Assembly: GCF_003814815.1 (NCBI RefSeq)
Contig: NZ_RKQQ01000001.1
Coordinates: 558,001 to 622,000 of the forward strand
Origin: Salisediminibacterium halotolerans
GTDB lineage: Bacteria; Bacillota; Bacilli; Bacillales; Salisediminibacteriaceae
Direction of reading: 5' to 3'
Length of the DNA stretch: 64,000 bases
Shown: piece by piece, positions 36,951 to 45,790 of the stretch
Layout: each line of letters begins with the position of its first letter
Numbering within the stretch: position 1 is the stretch's first letter
Program-made: the position numbers and the translations under genes
The notes under the pieces: model-generated
The model's database searches: none
What the model saw: only the letters and a program-made list of their open reading frames with translations
Told to the model about the DNA's origin: nothing

Positions 36951-37546
36951 TTTGACCAGCCTTTTTCTTTATAAACAGTTATGGCCTCAATCCGATTGTC
37001 GACTTCAAGCTTTTCAAGAATCGATGAAATATAATTTCTCACCGTCCCGTTTGTTAAAAAGAGCTCAGTCGCAATCGCTTTTGTGCTTTTGCCTTTAGCC
37101 ATTAATTCAAGAACATCAATTTCCCGATCAGTTAAGGGATTTACTGAGCTGTAGACATGATCGATCAGCTCCGGGGCATAAACTTTTTTTCCTTGCATAA
37201 TTTTTCGGATCGCATCAGCCAAATCTTCACTCGGACTATCTTTTAACATATATCCCAGCACACCGGCTTTAACAGCCCGCTGAAAATAACCTGATCTGGA
37301 AAAAGTCGTTAATATTAATATGCGGCAAGGATGATCGGCCAATTTTTCTGCAGCTTCTAAACCGCTCATTTTTGGCATCTCAATATCGAGTAAACAAACA
37401 TCCGGATTATATTCACGCACTGCTTTTTCAGCGTCCTGCCCGTTGGATGCTGTCGCCAAAACCGAAATATCGTCTTCCAAATCCAACAGCGATGACAGCG
37501 CCCCGAGCATCATCTTTTGGTCTTCCGCAATAACGATTTTTATCAT
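36947..37546 (-). CDS. desR: NarL-type response regulator, DesR-like
   Basis: This 199-aa response regulator has a receiver domain with the phospho-Asp in DVCLLDIEMPK (about residue 54) and a LuxR-type HTH (about 135-195, LTDREIDVLELMAKGKSTKAIA). Length and gene order (des-desK-desR) match the B. subtilis membrane fluidity thermosensor system, where DesR activates des on cooling. ATG at 37546 follows GGGGGAG. Confidence 0.9.
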   Translation of the reverse strand: MIKIVIAEDQKMMLGALSSLLDLEDDISVLATASNGQDAEKAVREYNPDVCLLDIEMPKMSGLEAAEKLADHPCRILILTTFSRSGYFQRAVKAGVLGYMLKDSPSEDLADAIRKIMQGKKVYAPELIDHVYSSVNPLTDREIDVLELMAKGKSTKAIATELFLTNGTVRNYISSILEKLEVDNRIEAITVYKEKGWSK

Positions 37547-37562
37547 CGCTTGTTCTCCCCCT

Positions 37563-38678
37563 TTACGTTCTGGCATCTCCCGGCACATGAATCACAACGG
37601 TCGTGCCGTTATTTGAGGATACATCCAGAGTTCCGTTGACAAATTCCAACCGCTCTTTCATTCCGGATATCCCGCTCTCAGAGTGATTCAGCTTGCCAGA
37701 ACTCGGGATGCCTCTTCCGTCATCAGTTACTGTAACAGTCAACGCGTTTTTCGTCGATTCGACCTTGATATGACAATTTGCCGCACCGCTGTGTTTGACG
37801 ACATTGGTCACCGCTTCTTTTAAACACATGCTGACGACGCTCTCTGCAATCGCGAGTGAGTGCGGAAGGGTTAACGACCCCTCAACTGTACAGCTGATAT
37901 TCGCTGCCGCCAAAAGTTGTTTAACGCGGTCCATCTCATCTTCAAGCTTCGTTCCGCGCATTTGTGTTACCAGTTCCCTTAATTCTTTTAAGCTTATACG
38001 GGCGGTTTTTTGCACTTCTTTTATTTCTTTCGCAGCTTTCCCCGGATCTTTTTCCAGCAGTTTTTCCGCAAGGTCGCTCTTTAAACCGATCATCGACAGC
38101 TGCTGGCCGAGCGTATCGTGCAAATCGCGAGCAATCCGCTGACGCTCCTCCATTTTCACCAGTTCAGATATTTTCTGATTCGCATCTTCGAGCTGTCCCT
38201 GCAATCTGTCTTCTTTCACTTTATTATACGTACTGACAGGTAATAAAATGACAGCGATTAAGCTGAGAAAGACGAACGGAAGCTGCGTAATAAATTCAGT
38301 GTGAGTGATAAAACCGTAATAGCTCGTTGCAAATGTACTCGTTAACAAAATTGGATAGAATGTCCAAAATGCAGCGCGCTTAGTCAAGTGACCGATAAAA
38401 TACGCGAGGAACAAAAAAAAGTACATATATCCAAATAAAAGTGTCATCGCTGCGGCGATCACCATTTGAACGCCAGCACCGGCATAGACTGCTCCGCCTC
38501 TCGTCGAAAACGACAGCCCATAACTCAAAAAGAACCCGGCCACCATGGCTGTGCCTACGGCAATCTCCAATGTGGTCGAGTCCTGAAAAATGAAGTAAAA
38601 CGGGAGGATGGATAAAAAGATCCATACATACGGTGAAAGCCCGTGGTTTTTCATAAAGGTTCTATGGCGTCTTTTCAC
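37563..38678 (-). CDS. desK: Sensor histidine kinase, DesK-like
   Basis: This 371-aa membrane kinase has four or five N-terminal transmembrane helices (about 15-155), a coiled-coil DHp domain with RIARDLHDTLGQQLSMIG (phosphorylated His) and a HATPase domain with TDDGRGIP. DesK senses membrane thickness and viscosity and controls DesR. The start is uncertain: GTG at 38678 has GGAGG too close, and ATG at 38654 is the alternative. It lies 10 bp after des and 16 bp before desR. Confidence 0.9.
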   Translation of the reverse strand: MKRRHRTFMKNHGLSPYVWIFLSILPFYFIFQDSTTLEIAVGTAMVAGFFLSYGLSFSTRGGAVYAGAGVQMVIAAAMTLLFGYMYFFLFLAYFIGHLTKRAAFWTFYPILLTSTFATSYYGFITHTEFITQLPFVFLSLIAVILLPVSTYNKVKEDRLQGQLEDANQKISELVKMEERQRIARDLHDTLGQQLSMIGLKSDLAEKLLEKDPGKAAKEIKEVQKTARISLKELRELVTQMRGTKLEDEMDRVKQLLAAANISCTVEGSLTLPHSLAIAESVVSMCLKEAVTNVVKHSGAANCHIKVESTKNALTVTVTDDGRGIPSSGKLNHSESGISGMKERLEFVNGTLDVSSNNGTTVVIHVPGDART

Positions 38679-38688
38679 CCTCCGTCCC

Positions 38689-39732
38689 TCATTTCATCGT
38701 TAGTCTGTTGCCATTATTATAGCATAGATTGCGTTCAGCCGATAAACGGCGGGCGGCTCGAAAACCGACAAAGGATTTTGTTTCTTCATCCCACAGCCGG
38801 AAACGAAGTGATTTCAAACTCGTCCAAAGTGTGATCTTCGTTGCCCGCTGCAGCGGAGGCGCGGCAATATGGGCATCTTCAAGATAATAGTTCGGCACAC
38901 GGGGGCTCAAATGATGGACATGGTGAAAACCGATATTTCCTGAAAGCCATTGGAGCACTTTCGGCAGTTCGTAGTAAGAGCTTCCGTCTACTGCTGCATG
39001 AACATAACTCCATTCATCATCATGTTCAAAATACGATTCTTCGAACTGATGCTGGACATAAAACAGCCAAATCCCAGCCATTCCGGACAGAAAAGCAATC
39101 GGTGCTTGGATCAACAAGACGGCCTGCCAGCCGAACGCCGCAACTAAAGCCGTGTATACAGCAACAATCGATACATTCGTAATATACGTGTTCAGACGCT
39201 CTTTACGGCGTGCATTTTTTACATTAAAACGGTATTGCACGAGAAAAACGACAATCGGTCCTAATCCGAGCATGACAACCGGATTGCGGTATAATCGGTA
39301 AGCGATCTTTGTTTTTCTGGGAGCATCTTCGTATTCGTCAACGGTCATAAGCCACATATCGCCGGTGCCGCGTTTATCTAAATTGCTGCTCGTCGCATGG
39401 TGAATATTGTGACTGTTCTTCCACTGTTCATACGGTACGTGCGTCAACACTCCGGTGATTGTCCCAACGATTCGATTCGCCTTGCGGCTTTTGAAAAAAG
39501 ACTGATGACAGCAGTCATGAAAAATGATGAACGTGCGGACGAGAAAACCGGAAGCAAGGATTATCAACGGGATAGAAATCAAATAACTCCATTGTAAACT
39601 ATAGAACGCAAGCCCCCATAACAGCAGAAACGGCAACAACGTATTAACCATTTGTTTCATGCTTTGCAGTGAATTCGTTTGTTCAAACGGTTTGACGTCT
39701 TTTTTTAATTCGGCAATATTTTTTTGGCTCAT
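38689..39732 (-). CDS. des: Fatty acid desaturase (Delta5-type)
   Basis: This 347-aa membrane di-iron desaturase introduces double bonds into phospholipid acyl chains, keeping membranes fluid at low temperature. The three histidine boxes are HDCCHQ, HNIHH and HHVHH, spaced as in the family, between hydrophobic segments. It leads the des-desK-desR operon, and AAAGGAGG precedes the ATG. Confidence 0.94.
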   Translation of the reverse strand: MSQKNIAELKKDVKPFEQTNSLQSMKQMVNTLLPFLLLWGLAFYSLQWSYLISIPLIILASGFLVRTFIIFHDCCHQSFFKSRKANRIVGTITGVLTHVPYEQWKNSHNIHHATSSNLDKRGTGDMWLMTVDEYEDAPRKTKIAYRLYRNPVVMLGLGPIVVFLVQYRFNVKNARRKERLNTYITNVSIVAVYTALVAAFGWQAVLLIQAPIAFLSGMAGIWLFYVQHQFEESYFEHDDEWSYVHAAVDGSSYYELPKVLQWLSGNIGFHHVHHLSPRVPNYYLEDAHIAAPPLQRATKITLWTSLKSLRFRLWDEETKSFVGFRAARRLSAERNLCYNNGNRLTMK

Positions 39733-39787
39733 CGTTGAACCTCCTTTTTCAAACCTACCTATTTAACGTGTTTAATTTGTTATCTTC

Positions 39788-39853
39788 ATCGTACACTGCA
39801 TAGCTTGGAAGCGTAAGTCATAAACGTCAAAAGAAGGGGATGACAAATGTCAT
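39788..39853 (-). promoter_or_regulatory. des promoter with candidate DesR operator
   Basis: On the minus strand TTACGC and TACGAT are 17 bp apart. Upstream lie ATGACATTTGTCAT (39840-39853) and TTGACGTTTATGAC (39817-39830), two adjacent dyads with related half-sites. In B. subtilis DesR binds tandem dyads at this place; the match of the half-sites was not checked. Confidence 0.45.
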
Positions 39854-39863
39854 ACCCTGATAA

Positions 39864-39898
39864 AAACAGCCGGCAAAGAGTATCTTTGCCGGCTGTTT
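39864..39898 (-). terminator. Terminator of the GDPD gene
   Basis: The 15-bp stem AAACAGCCGGCAAAG / CTTTGCCGGCTGTTT has a 5-nt loop, with Ts following on the minus strand. Confidence 0.9.
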
Positions 39899-39912
39899 CT
39901 TCCTATTTTTCA

Positions 39913-40977
39913 TTAACGATTATCAAGTACCTCGTGAAGACGATCCGGGAAGTCTGTAAACAAACCGGTTACGCCCCAATCAATTAAACGTTCCATATCT
40001 TCTTCTTCGTTGATTGTGTAGACGTGGAACATAAAATCATGATCAAGTGCTGTTTGGACAAAGTCTTCATCGATCACTTCGGTTCCGTCGTAATATTCCA
40101 AATGCGGGCCGATGCCGTCAGCGTATTCAGCAATTTCTTCAAAATGCTCGTCTGTCATCTCATCGGGCGCTTCGGTAATTTCAAGCCATTCTTCCATTTC
40201 ACCTGTTTCTTCATCAACTTCCCACCATAAGAGCTGTACTAAAGGAATATCAGGATTGATCTCATGAATTTCCTGCAAGCTGTCTTGATGGAACGATTGA
40301 ATGATGACATTTCCTTCGTCATCGAAGCCGTGTTCTTCAACAAGATCAACCATCGGCTCTTCCATATCTTCGTTCAAATAAGTTGATTTCGTTTCGATAT
40401 AATAATTTTGCTCTGATCCGTACATTTCAAAAATTTCATCCAAGGCGAGAATTTCCGCCCCTTCAAAATCGTCGTTCGCTTTATCCGGGTATTCTTCATT
40501 AAACCATGAACCGGCATCCAGCTCTTTTAATTCTTCTAATGTATGATCGCCAATTTCGCCTTCACCGTCTGTTGTGCGGTCTATTTCATCATCGTGAAAT
40601 GCGACGAGTTCATCATCAGCCGTTTTTTGAATGTCCAATTCGAGCCAGTCAGCATCCATCTCAATCGCTTTGTCGAGTGCAGGCTCCGTTTGCTCTGGCG
40701 CGTATCCGCTTGCACCGCGGTGAGCAATAACTTTAACATCATCCTCATCGCCTGCCGCTTCGTCGTTCAGTTCGTTATTCTCACCATTGTTCTCGTTATT
40801 TTCATCGTCCTCGTTGTTGTCTTCAACGTTTTCCTCAACATTATTGTCGGCTGTGTCATTATTCTCATTGATGTTGTTGGCAGCATTATTTTCGTCAGCA
40901 TTCCCGCCGCAAGCGGACAATACTGCAACCATCGCCAATGCGCTGACAGATGTTAAGCCGGTTTTCTTCATACTCAT
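39913..40977 (-). CDS. Glycerophosphodiester phosphodiesterase lipoprotein
   Basis: This 354-aa exported lipoprotein hydrolyses glycerophosphodiesters to glycerol 3-phosphate and an alcohol, probably at the outer face of the membrane. The signal peptide ends in a lipobox (LSAC, Cys23). An Asn/Glu/Asp-rich linker follows (about 24-78). The TIM-barrel GDPD domain has HRGASGYAPEQT, ELDIQKTADDELVAFHD with the metal and catalytic residues, and QSFHQDSL. GAGGAAC precedes the ATG. Such genes are often phosphate-regulated, but no convincing Pho box was seen. Confidence 0.9.
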   Translation of the reverse strand: MSMKKTGLTSVSALAMVAVLSACGGNADENNAANNINENNDTADNNVEENVEDNNEDDENNENNGENNELNDEAAGDEDDVKVIAHRGASGYAPEQTEPALDKAIEMDADWLELDIQKTADDELVAFHDDEIDRTTDGEGEIGDHTLEELKELDAGSWFNEEYPDKANDDFEGAEILALDEIFEMYGSEQNYYIETKSTYLNEDMEEPMVDLVEEHGFDDEGNVIIQSFHQDSLQEIHEINPDIPLVQLLWWEVDEETGEMEEWLEITEAPDEMTDEHFEEIAEYADGIGPHLEYYDGTEVIDEDFVQTALDHDFMFHVYTINEEEDMERLIDWGVTGLFTDFPDRLHEVLDNR

Positions 40978-41222
40978 AAATTGTTCCTCCTATTGTCTTG
41001 TTGACTGAATGCTTCATTTCGACGCGCCGAAATTAAAGTTCATTAAAATGTTAAAAATTTATTTAACATTCACTCATTTTATAGAACCTCTCGAAAAAGG
41101 TAAAATTGCTTGAACCTTCTTCACAAGAGATCTCAGTTCATATGCTTGGTTTAACAGCGATTAATGCGCTGTATCTGCAAATTCTTCACAATCTGTCCTG
41201 GATAACGCCTGTCTTTCTGCTT

Positions 41223-41260
41223 AAAAAAACCGGCAGCAGACGGAAATGTCTGCTGCCGGT
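41223..41260 (-). terminator. Terminator of BCCT 2
   Basis: ACCGGCAGCAGAC pairs with GTCTGCTGCCGGT, with seven Ts following on the minus strand. The 245 bp from here to the GDPD start hold only AT-rich sequence, presumably its promoter. Confidence 0.92.
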
Positions 41261-41267
41261 CAGGTAA

Positions 41268-43001
41268 TTATTTGTCCTTCTCGTTTTCAGTGTCTTCTTC
41301 TGCATCCGCCTCTTCTTCGTCATCCAAGTGCACTTCATCAATGACTTCGGTTGCTTCATTTTCATAAATGTTATACGCATCTTCTAAATCCTCTTCTTCA
41401 ATGATTTCTTCACTGAAGCGGTCTTCCTTCTGCAAATCAGCCAGTGCCGCGTAGATGCGCGACCGCTCGTAAGGAAGGGACCCTTCGCGCAATTCTTTAT
41501 TCAGTGCGTAAATCAAACTGTAAATCATAAAAAACATGATAATCATAAACGGAAAGCCGCCGAGCACGGCTGATGTCTGCAAGGCGGATAATCCGCCGGC
41601 CATTAACAGCACCGCTGCAAACGCACCTTCTAAAACACCCCATGTGATCCGAAGCTTCATCGGCGGGAACATGTTCCCTTTCGAGGTAAGCATGCCGAGC
41701 ACATACGTACCGGAGTCAGACGAGGTCACGAAAAAGACCGTCAATGACAGCATCGCAATAACGACCAGCAGATTCGTAAGCGGGAAACTTTCTAACAAAG
41801 CAAAGAACCCGGCTGCTTCATCTTGCATTACAGCATCAATAATACTCGTGTCTGTATAATGCTCGTTAAACAGGGCAGCACCGCCGAAAATACTGAACCA
41901 TACAATACTTGCGGCTGTCGGTGCCAACATGACGCCAATCGCAAAGCTGCGGATTGTCCGGCCGCGGGAAACACGGGCGATAAATGAGCCGACAAACGGC
42001 GCCCAAGAAATCCACCATGCCCAGTAGAAGATCGTCCACGCATCGTACCAGCCTTCTTGACCTTCCCCGGCAGCATCAATGCCAAAAGACATGGAAAAGA
42101 AGTTTTGCAAGTATTGGCCGGTCGAGTGCGTCAGCGCATCAAGAATAAACAGCGTCGGACCGAGAATTAACACAAAAATCATTAAGGAACCAGCCACACC
42201 TAAGTTCGCTTGGCTGAGCCATTTGATGCCTCGGTCAATCCCCGTTGTTGTTGAAATGATTGCCATCAACGTAACGACAAAAATAATCGTCAGCCATAAC
42301 CCCGTACTGTTTGGAATGCCAAACAAGGCTTCGAATCCGCCGCCGATCTGCATAACTCCGAACCCGAGCGACGTTGATATCCCGAACAGGGTCGAAATAA
42401 CCCCGATAATATTTACCGTACTGCCAATTTTGCCGTCAATCCCGTCCCGGCCGAGAATCGGCTCTAACGTGGAGCTTAACAGCATCGGCAATCCTTTACG
42501 GTAAGTAAAATACGCCAGTGAAGCAGCAACAATGGCATAAATCGCCCATGGATGAAATCCCCAGTGGAACAAGGAAAACTGCAACGCTTCATGAATCGCT
42601 GCCGACGATTGCGGTTCCGCAAACTTCGGCCAATCGTAGTGATTAATCGGTTCAGAAACACCCCAAAACAGTAAGCCGATTCCCATCCCGGCGCTGAACA
42701 GCATCGCAAACCACGACGTCGTGGAATAAGCCGGACTTTCGCCGTCCTCGCCGAGTTTAATTTCACCAAGCGGACTGAAAATTAAGTAAATCGTGACTAG
42801 AACAAAAACTCCGGCGCCTAAAATTAAGGACCAGCCTAAATATTCCGTCACCCAGGCAAATATCCCTTCGATGTATGGTTCAAAATTTGGTAAAAATACA
42901 CCCATTATAACAAATGATACAGCAATAACTAATGAAATAATAAAAACAGGTGTTTTCATTGCTTGGCTGAAAGTTTGCAGCCCTCTGCGTCGTTCTCGCA
43001 T
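41268..43001 (-). CDS. BCCT family osmolyte transporter 2, with acidic C-terminal tail
   Basis: This 577-aa sodium-coupled betaine/choline transporter has twelve membrane helices. The signature IFYWAWWISWAPFVGSFIARVSRGRT and the glycine-rich GMGIGLLFWGVSEP are clear. The cytoplasmic C-terminal tail of about 75 residues is strongly acidic and ends in an Asp/Glu run, fitting a halophile and possibly osmosensing. ATG at 43001 follows AGGAGG; the longer frame upstream is rejected. Confidence 0.93.
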   Translation of the reverse strand: MRERRRGLQTFSQAMKTPVFIISLVIAVSFVIMGVFLPNFEPYIEGIFAWVTEYLGWSLILGAGVFVLVTIYLIFSPLGEIKLGEDGESPAYSTTSWFAMLFSAGMGIGLLFWGVSEPINHYDWPKFAEPQSSAAIHEALQFSLFHWGFHPWAIYAIVAASLAYFTYRKGLPMLLSSTLEPILGRDGIDGKIGSTVNIIGVISTLFGISTSLGFGVMQIGGGFEALFGIPNSTGLWLTIIFVVTLMAIISTTTGIDRGIKWLSQANLGVAGSLMIFVLILGPTLFILDALTHSTGQYLQNFFSMSFGIDAAGEGQEGWYDAWTIFYWAWWISWAPFVGSFIARVSRGRTIRSFAIGVMLAPTAASIVWFSIFGGAALFNEHYTDTSIIDAVMQDEAAGFFALLESFPLTNLLVVIAMLSLTVFFVTSSDSGTYVLGMLTSKGNMFPPMKLRITWGVLEGAFAAVLLMAGGLSALQTSAVLGGFPFMIIMFFMIYSLIYALNKELREGSLPYERSRIYAALADLQKEDRFSEEIIEEEDLEDAYNIYENEATEVIDEVHLDDEEEADAEEDTENEKDK

Positions 43002-43098
43002 CGTTAGCCTCCTAAAACATCTTTCCCGGTATTCATCAAGTACATAGATTCGTGAAACAAACGCGTGAAGATCATTTTCTCTCTTTAAAGACATACAA

Positions 43099-43141
43099 AC
43101 GGATTTCCTTTATGTCTGTCAGACATCGTCCGGAAATCCGT
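43099..43141. promoter_or_regulatory. Long inverted repeat in the BCCT 2 leader
   Basis: ACGGATTTCC (43099-43108) pairs with GGAAATCCGT (43132-43141), enclosing a second dyad around ATGTCTG-TCAGACAT. It sits about 100 bp upstream of the BCCT 2 start in a 470-bp divergent gap (43002-43471). It could be an operator or a leader RNA hairpin. The rest of the gap shows only AT-rich promoter-like sequence, such as TTGTTT-16-TACAAT near 43411-43438 for the plus-strand gene. Confidence 0.45.
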
Positions 43142-43471
43142 CAATTTGCTGTATATACCTGATTTACAGGAAATATTCGAGCATTGCACACAGATGACAA
43201 TACCATAACAATCGCGTGTCAACAAATAACAAAGAGGTACGAAAAGTGGCGTTATAACGAGAAATAATAAGGATATCACAAATGATTGCATACATTCCGC
43301 TTATATAAGCCTGCAAAAAGTGTCAAAACTGTTGTTCCATTCTGGTCTGTTTCGTATAGGAGAAAACTGCCGGTTGAAACGAATGCGTCACCGTGGTCTG
43401 CATTGTTTCTGCAAACATTCGTTTTACAATTCAACTGTATTAAAAACGTCGTAGAAAGAGGAGGAATTAAC

Positions 43472-44791
43472 ATGAAAAAGTTCGTTTCACGATCCGCAGC
43501 TTTGTCTTTGCCTTTGTTTTTCGCAGCCTGTGCTGATAATGAGCCTGCCGAAAATCAAGCTGATGACAATGCCGATTCTGACAATCAGCAATATGACATG
43601 AGCAGCAATGAAGAGACAGCTGAGGAAAACATGAACAATCATAATAACGAAGGAAATAACGGGAGCGGACACGGACACGATGAAGAGCAGCATGAAGAAT
43701 TTGCATCCGAGCCGGATTCGATTAACGAGGAGGCAAACGCCGATCTTCGTCATCAGCAGACGAAAAATGTCACGCGGATGGATACAGACAGCCCAAGCGA
43801 TATGGCCTTATATATTTCACAGCTCGTTTGGCCCGCCACACATGAAGACAATCAACCGGGGACGGTCATTTTAGCTCCGGAAGACGAATGGCAAAAGTCA
43901 TTAGCCGCAACGACACTGATTCATCACCCGAATGACGGCCCGGTCCTGTTGATGGAGGACGGAATGATTTCAGCAGAAACGATCAATGAAATTGAGCGGT
44001 TAAACCCAAAGGGAAATGAGAACGGGACCGAGGTAATGATTATGGGTTCAGCTGAAGAGGAAACCCTCTCAGAGCTCGACAATTATGCAACCGAACATTT
44101 TGATACAGAATCCGTTCCTGAATTTACCGCGGAAATCGATGAGTATTTTGCCGAACTCAGCGGAGAGGCCCCAGAAACGGTCTTCATTGCCTCTTCGGAA
44201 GAGGAAGCACAGCTGTTTTCTTTAATTACCGGCAGCTGGATTGCCCATATGGACGAGCCGCTTCTGTATGTTGATGATGACGGCGTTCCCGATGCGACAG
44301 CCGAAGCATTAGAAGCAAGAGACGGCGACGCTTCCATGTACGTATTCGGAACCGAAGAACTTATTTCTGAAGACACGCTGAATGAACTGAATGAGTACGG
44401 CGATGTTGACCGAATCGCAGGCGAAACCCCTGAAGAGATGAGCATCGAATTTGCCAAATACCGTTCCGACGATGAATTAGTCGGCTGGGGCCAGGAAGAA
44501 CCCGGTCATGGGCTGAATTTTGTATCAACCGAAAATCCTCAGTTTGCCATCAGCGGATCGGCGCTCGGACATTTAGGCAAACATGCACCGCTGATTTGGC
44601 TCGAAGACGGTGAAATCAGTGCGTCGCTCTATGAATATATGGCGGAGATTCGCCCGGTTTTTGAAGATGATCCGATGGACGGCCCTTATAACCATGCGTA
44701 TTTGTTAGCCAGCCAAGAGACCGTGCCGTTTCAAACGCAAGGCATTATTGATGAAAAGCTGGAAATCTATGGCGAGCACGGCGGTCACTGA
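43472..44791 (+). CDS. Lipoprotein with cell-wall-binding repeat 2-like domain
   Basis: This 439-aa exported lipoprotein has a signal peptide with lipobox AAC (Cys20), then a hydrophilic linker rich in Asn, Glu, Asp and His (about 22-85). A folded domain with repeated Rossmann-like units (TVILAPEDEWQ, TVFIASSEEEAQL, SMYVFGTEELI) resembles putative cell-wall-binding repeat 2 proteins. A role at the wall or in surface binding is plausible; no enzyme motif is seen. ATG at 43472 follows GAGGAGG. It is divergent from BCCT 2. Confidence 0.75.
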   Translation: MKKFVSRSAALSLPLFFAACADNEPAENQADDNADSDNQQYDMSSNEETAEENMNNHNNEGNNGSGHGHDEEQHEEFASEPDSINEEANADLRHQQTKNVTRMDTDSPSDMALYISQLVWPATHEDNQPGTVILAPEDEWQKSLAATTLIHHPNDGPVLLMEDGMISAETINEIERLNPKGNENGTEVMIMGSAEEETLSELDNYATEHFDTESVPEFTAEIDEYFAELSGEAPETVFIASSEEEAQLFSLITGSWIAHMDEPLLYVDDDGVPDATAEALEARDGDASMYVFGTEELISEDTLNELNEYGDVDRIAGETPEEMSIEFAKYRSDDELVGWGQEEPGHGLNFVSTENPQFAISGSALGHLGKHAPLIWLEDGEISASLYEYMAEIRPVFEDDPMDGPYNHAYLLASQETVPFQTQGIIDEKLEIYGEHGGH

Positions 44792-44802
44792 TTCGTGAAA
44801 TA

Positions 44803-44847
44803 AGTAAGCCGCGCAGCTCTCCTCCGACGCCTCTGGGAAAGCAAGAG
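44803..44847. repeat. Terminator-associated repeat, remnant F
   Basis: This is a 45-bp relic containing TAAGCCGCGCAGC and CTCCTCCGACGCCTC-GGGAAAGCAAGAG, both found in copies A, D and E. It abuts the terminator between the lipoprotein gene and rlmH, so it occupies the same kind of site as the longer copies. Confidence 0.7.
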
Positions 44848-44876
44848 GATCAGCATTAGCGCTGATCCTCTCTTTT
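44844..44876. terminator. Terminator between the cell-wall-binding lipoprotein gene and rlmH
   Basis: The 11-bp stem AGAGGATCAGC / GCTGATCCTCT is followed by CTTTTC on the plus strand. It lies in a convergent gap. Confidence 0.85.
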
Positions 44877-44888
44877 CTTACAGTCAAG

Positions 44889-45368
44889 CTATTTGTGATA
44901 CGGCTCTCCGCGGTTGATTTTAAACGCGCGGTAAATTTGCTCGAGCAAAATCAGCCGCATGAGCTGATGCGGGAAAGTCATCGCAGAAAACGACAATGAC
45001 TGATCGGCCCGTTTCATGACACTTTCAGACAAACCGACCGAACCGCCGATCACAAACGTCAGTTTGCTCTTCCCGTGTGTCGTCAGCTGATCGATTTCTT
45101 TTGCAAGCCGCTCAGAACTCCATTGCTTTCCATCAATCGCCAAGGCGGTCACGTAATCATCCTTGTGGATTTTTTGCAAAATCCGTTCGCCTTCTTTTTC
45201 CTGGACCTGTTTGATTTCCGTTTCACTCATTTGTTCCGGCGCTTTTTCATCGGCAACTTCAATGTGCTCGACCGTCGCAAAAGCGGACAGGCGTTTCGTA
45301 TATTCGTCAATTCCCTGTTTTAAGTATTTTTCTTTCAGTTTTCCGACGGCAATGAGTTTGATTTTCAT
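44889..45368 (-). CDS. rlmH: 23S rRNA (pseudouridine1915-N3)-methyltransferase
   Basis: This 159-aa SPOUT methyltransferase methylates pseudouridine 1915 in helix 69 of 23S rRNA. The knot motif [13 protein letters not shown] and the invariant tail [22 protein letters not shown] are present. It is a standard neighbour of the wal operon in Bacillaceae. DnaA boxes lie immediately upstream of its start. Confidence 0.96.
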   Translation of the reverse strand: MKIKLIAVGKLKEKYLKQGIDEYTKRLSAFATVEHIEVADEKAPEQMSETEIKQVQEKEGERILQKIHKDDYVTALAIDGKQWSSERLAKEIDQLTTHGKSKLTFVIGGSVGLSESVMKRADQSLSFSAMTFPHQLMRLILLEQIYRAFKINRGEPYHK

Positions 45369-45390
45369 GTTCGCATCCTTTCTTCACAGG

Positions 45391-45544
45391 TTATCCACAG
45401 AAGTTATCCACATATGCACATTGTTTCCCGTTGAATTTCCGAGCACGGACGGCCTGGCACAGAAGAAATCTGTGGATATTCACAAAAGTGCCCCCGAGTG
45501 AATTTCATTTATGTGGATAAACTTGTTTACAACTCTGTGCACAA
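45391..45544. promoter_or_regulatory. DnaA-box cluster upstream of rlmH
   Basis: Perfect boxes TTATCCACA are at 45391-45399 and 45404-45412, and a perfect inverted box TGTGGATAA is at 45512-45520. TGTGGATAT is at 45471-45479, and TGTGCACAA (a TTNTNCACA variant on the minus strand) is at 45536-45544. Five boxes fall in the 190-bp gap between rlmH and yyzF. It may titrate DnaA or regulate rlmH; no AT-rich unwinding region is evident. Confidence 0.8.
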
Positions 45545-45558
45545 GCACTGAATAACTT

Positions 45559-45714
45559 TTACTGTTCGCGTTTTTCCACAACATAGGCTGCTTTTTCTCC
45601 GCAAAAAAAACACGCTTCGTCACGATCGGTTTTTTCCATCTCCGGCGGCAATCCGCCGTCTTCAACACACTCTTCAAGCGCTTCGCCAATATGCTCTGCA
45701 CAGCTGTATAACAT
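45559..45714 (-). CDS. yyzF: CxxH/CxxC small protein (YyzF family)
   Basis: This is a 51-aa conserved protein of unknown function with a CxxH motif (CAEH, residues 5-8) and a CxxC motif (CFFC, about 35-38), which could bind one metal ion. Members sit beside rlmH and htrA in many Bacillaceae, as here. ATG at 45714 follows GGAGG; the longer frame upstream runs through the site and is rejected. Confidence 0.85.
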   Translation of the reverse strand: MLYSCAEHIGEALEECVEDGGLPPEMEKTDRDEACFFCGEKAAYVVEKREQ

Positions 45715-45769
45715 GATTTTGCCTCCTTCGATCCGAACTAAGTCAGTTACGTTCAGTCTAACAAAAAAA

Positions 45770-45790
45770 GAAGGAGCAGACACTCCCTCT
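45770..45790 (-). terminator. htrA terminator hairpin, left copy flanking repeat E
   Basis: This 21-bp sequence is repeated exactly at 46214-46234. On the minus strand it forms AGAGGGAG/CTCCTTCT followed by seven Ts, so this copy, now about 450 bp from htrA, retains the T-tract of the original terminator. Confidence 0.8.

Noticed and set aside
40978-41222. Pho box before the GDPD gene
   Set aside because: A TTAACA-like hexamer occurs in AT-rich sequence, but repeats do not keep the 11-bp period expected for PhoP.
45391-45544. DnaA-box cluster as a replication origin
   Set aside because: No AT-rich unwinding element, dnaA or dnaN gene is present, and gene order places oriC to the right of the window.
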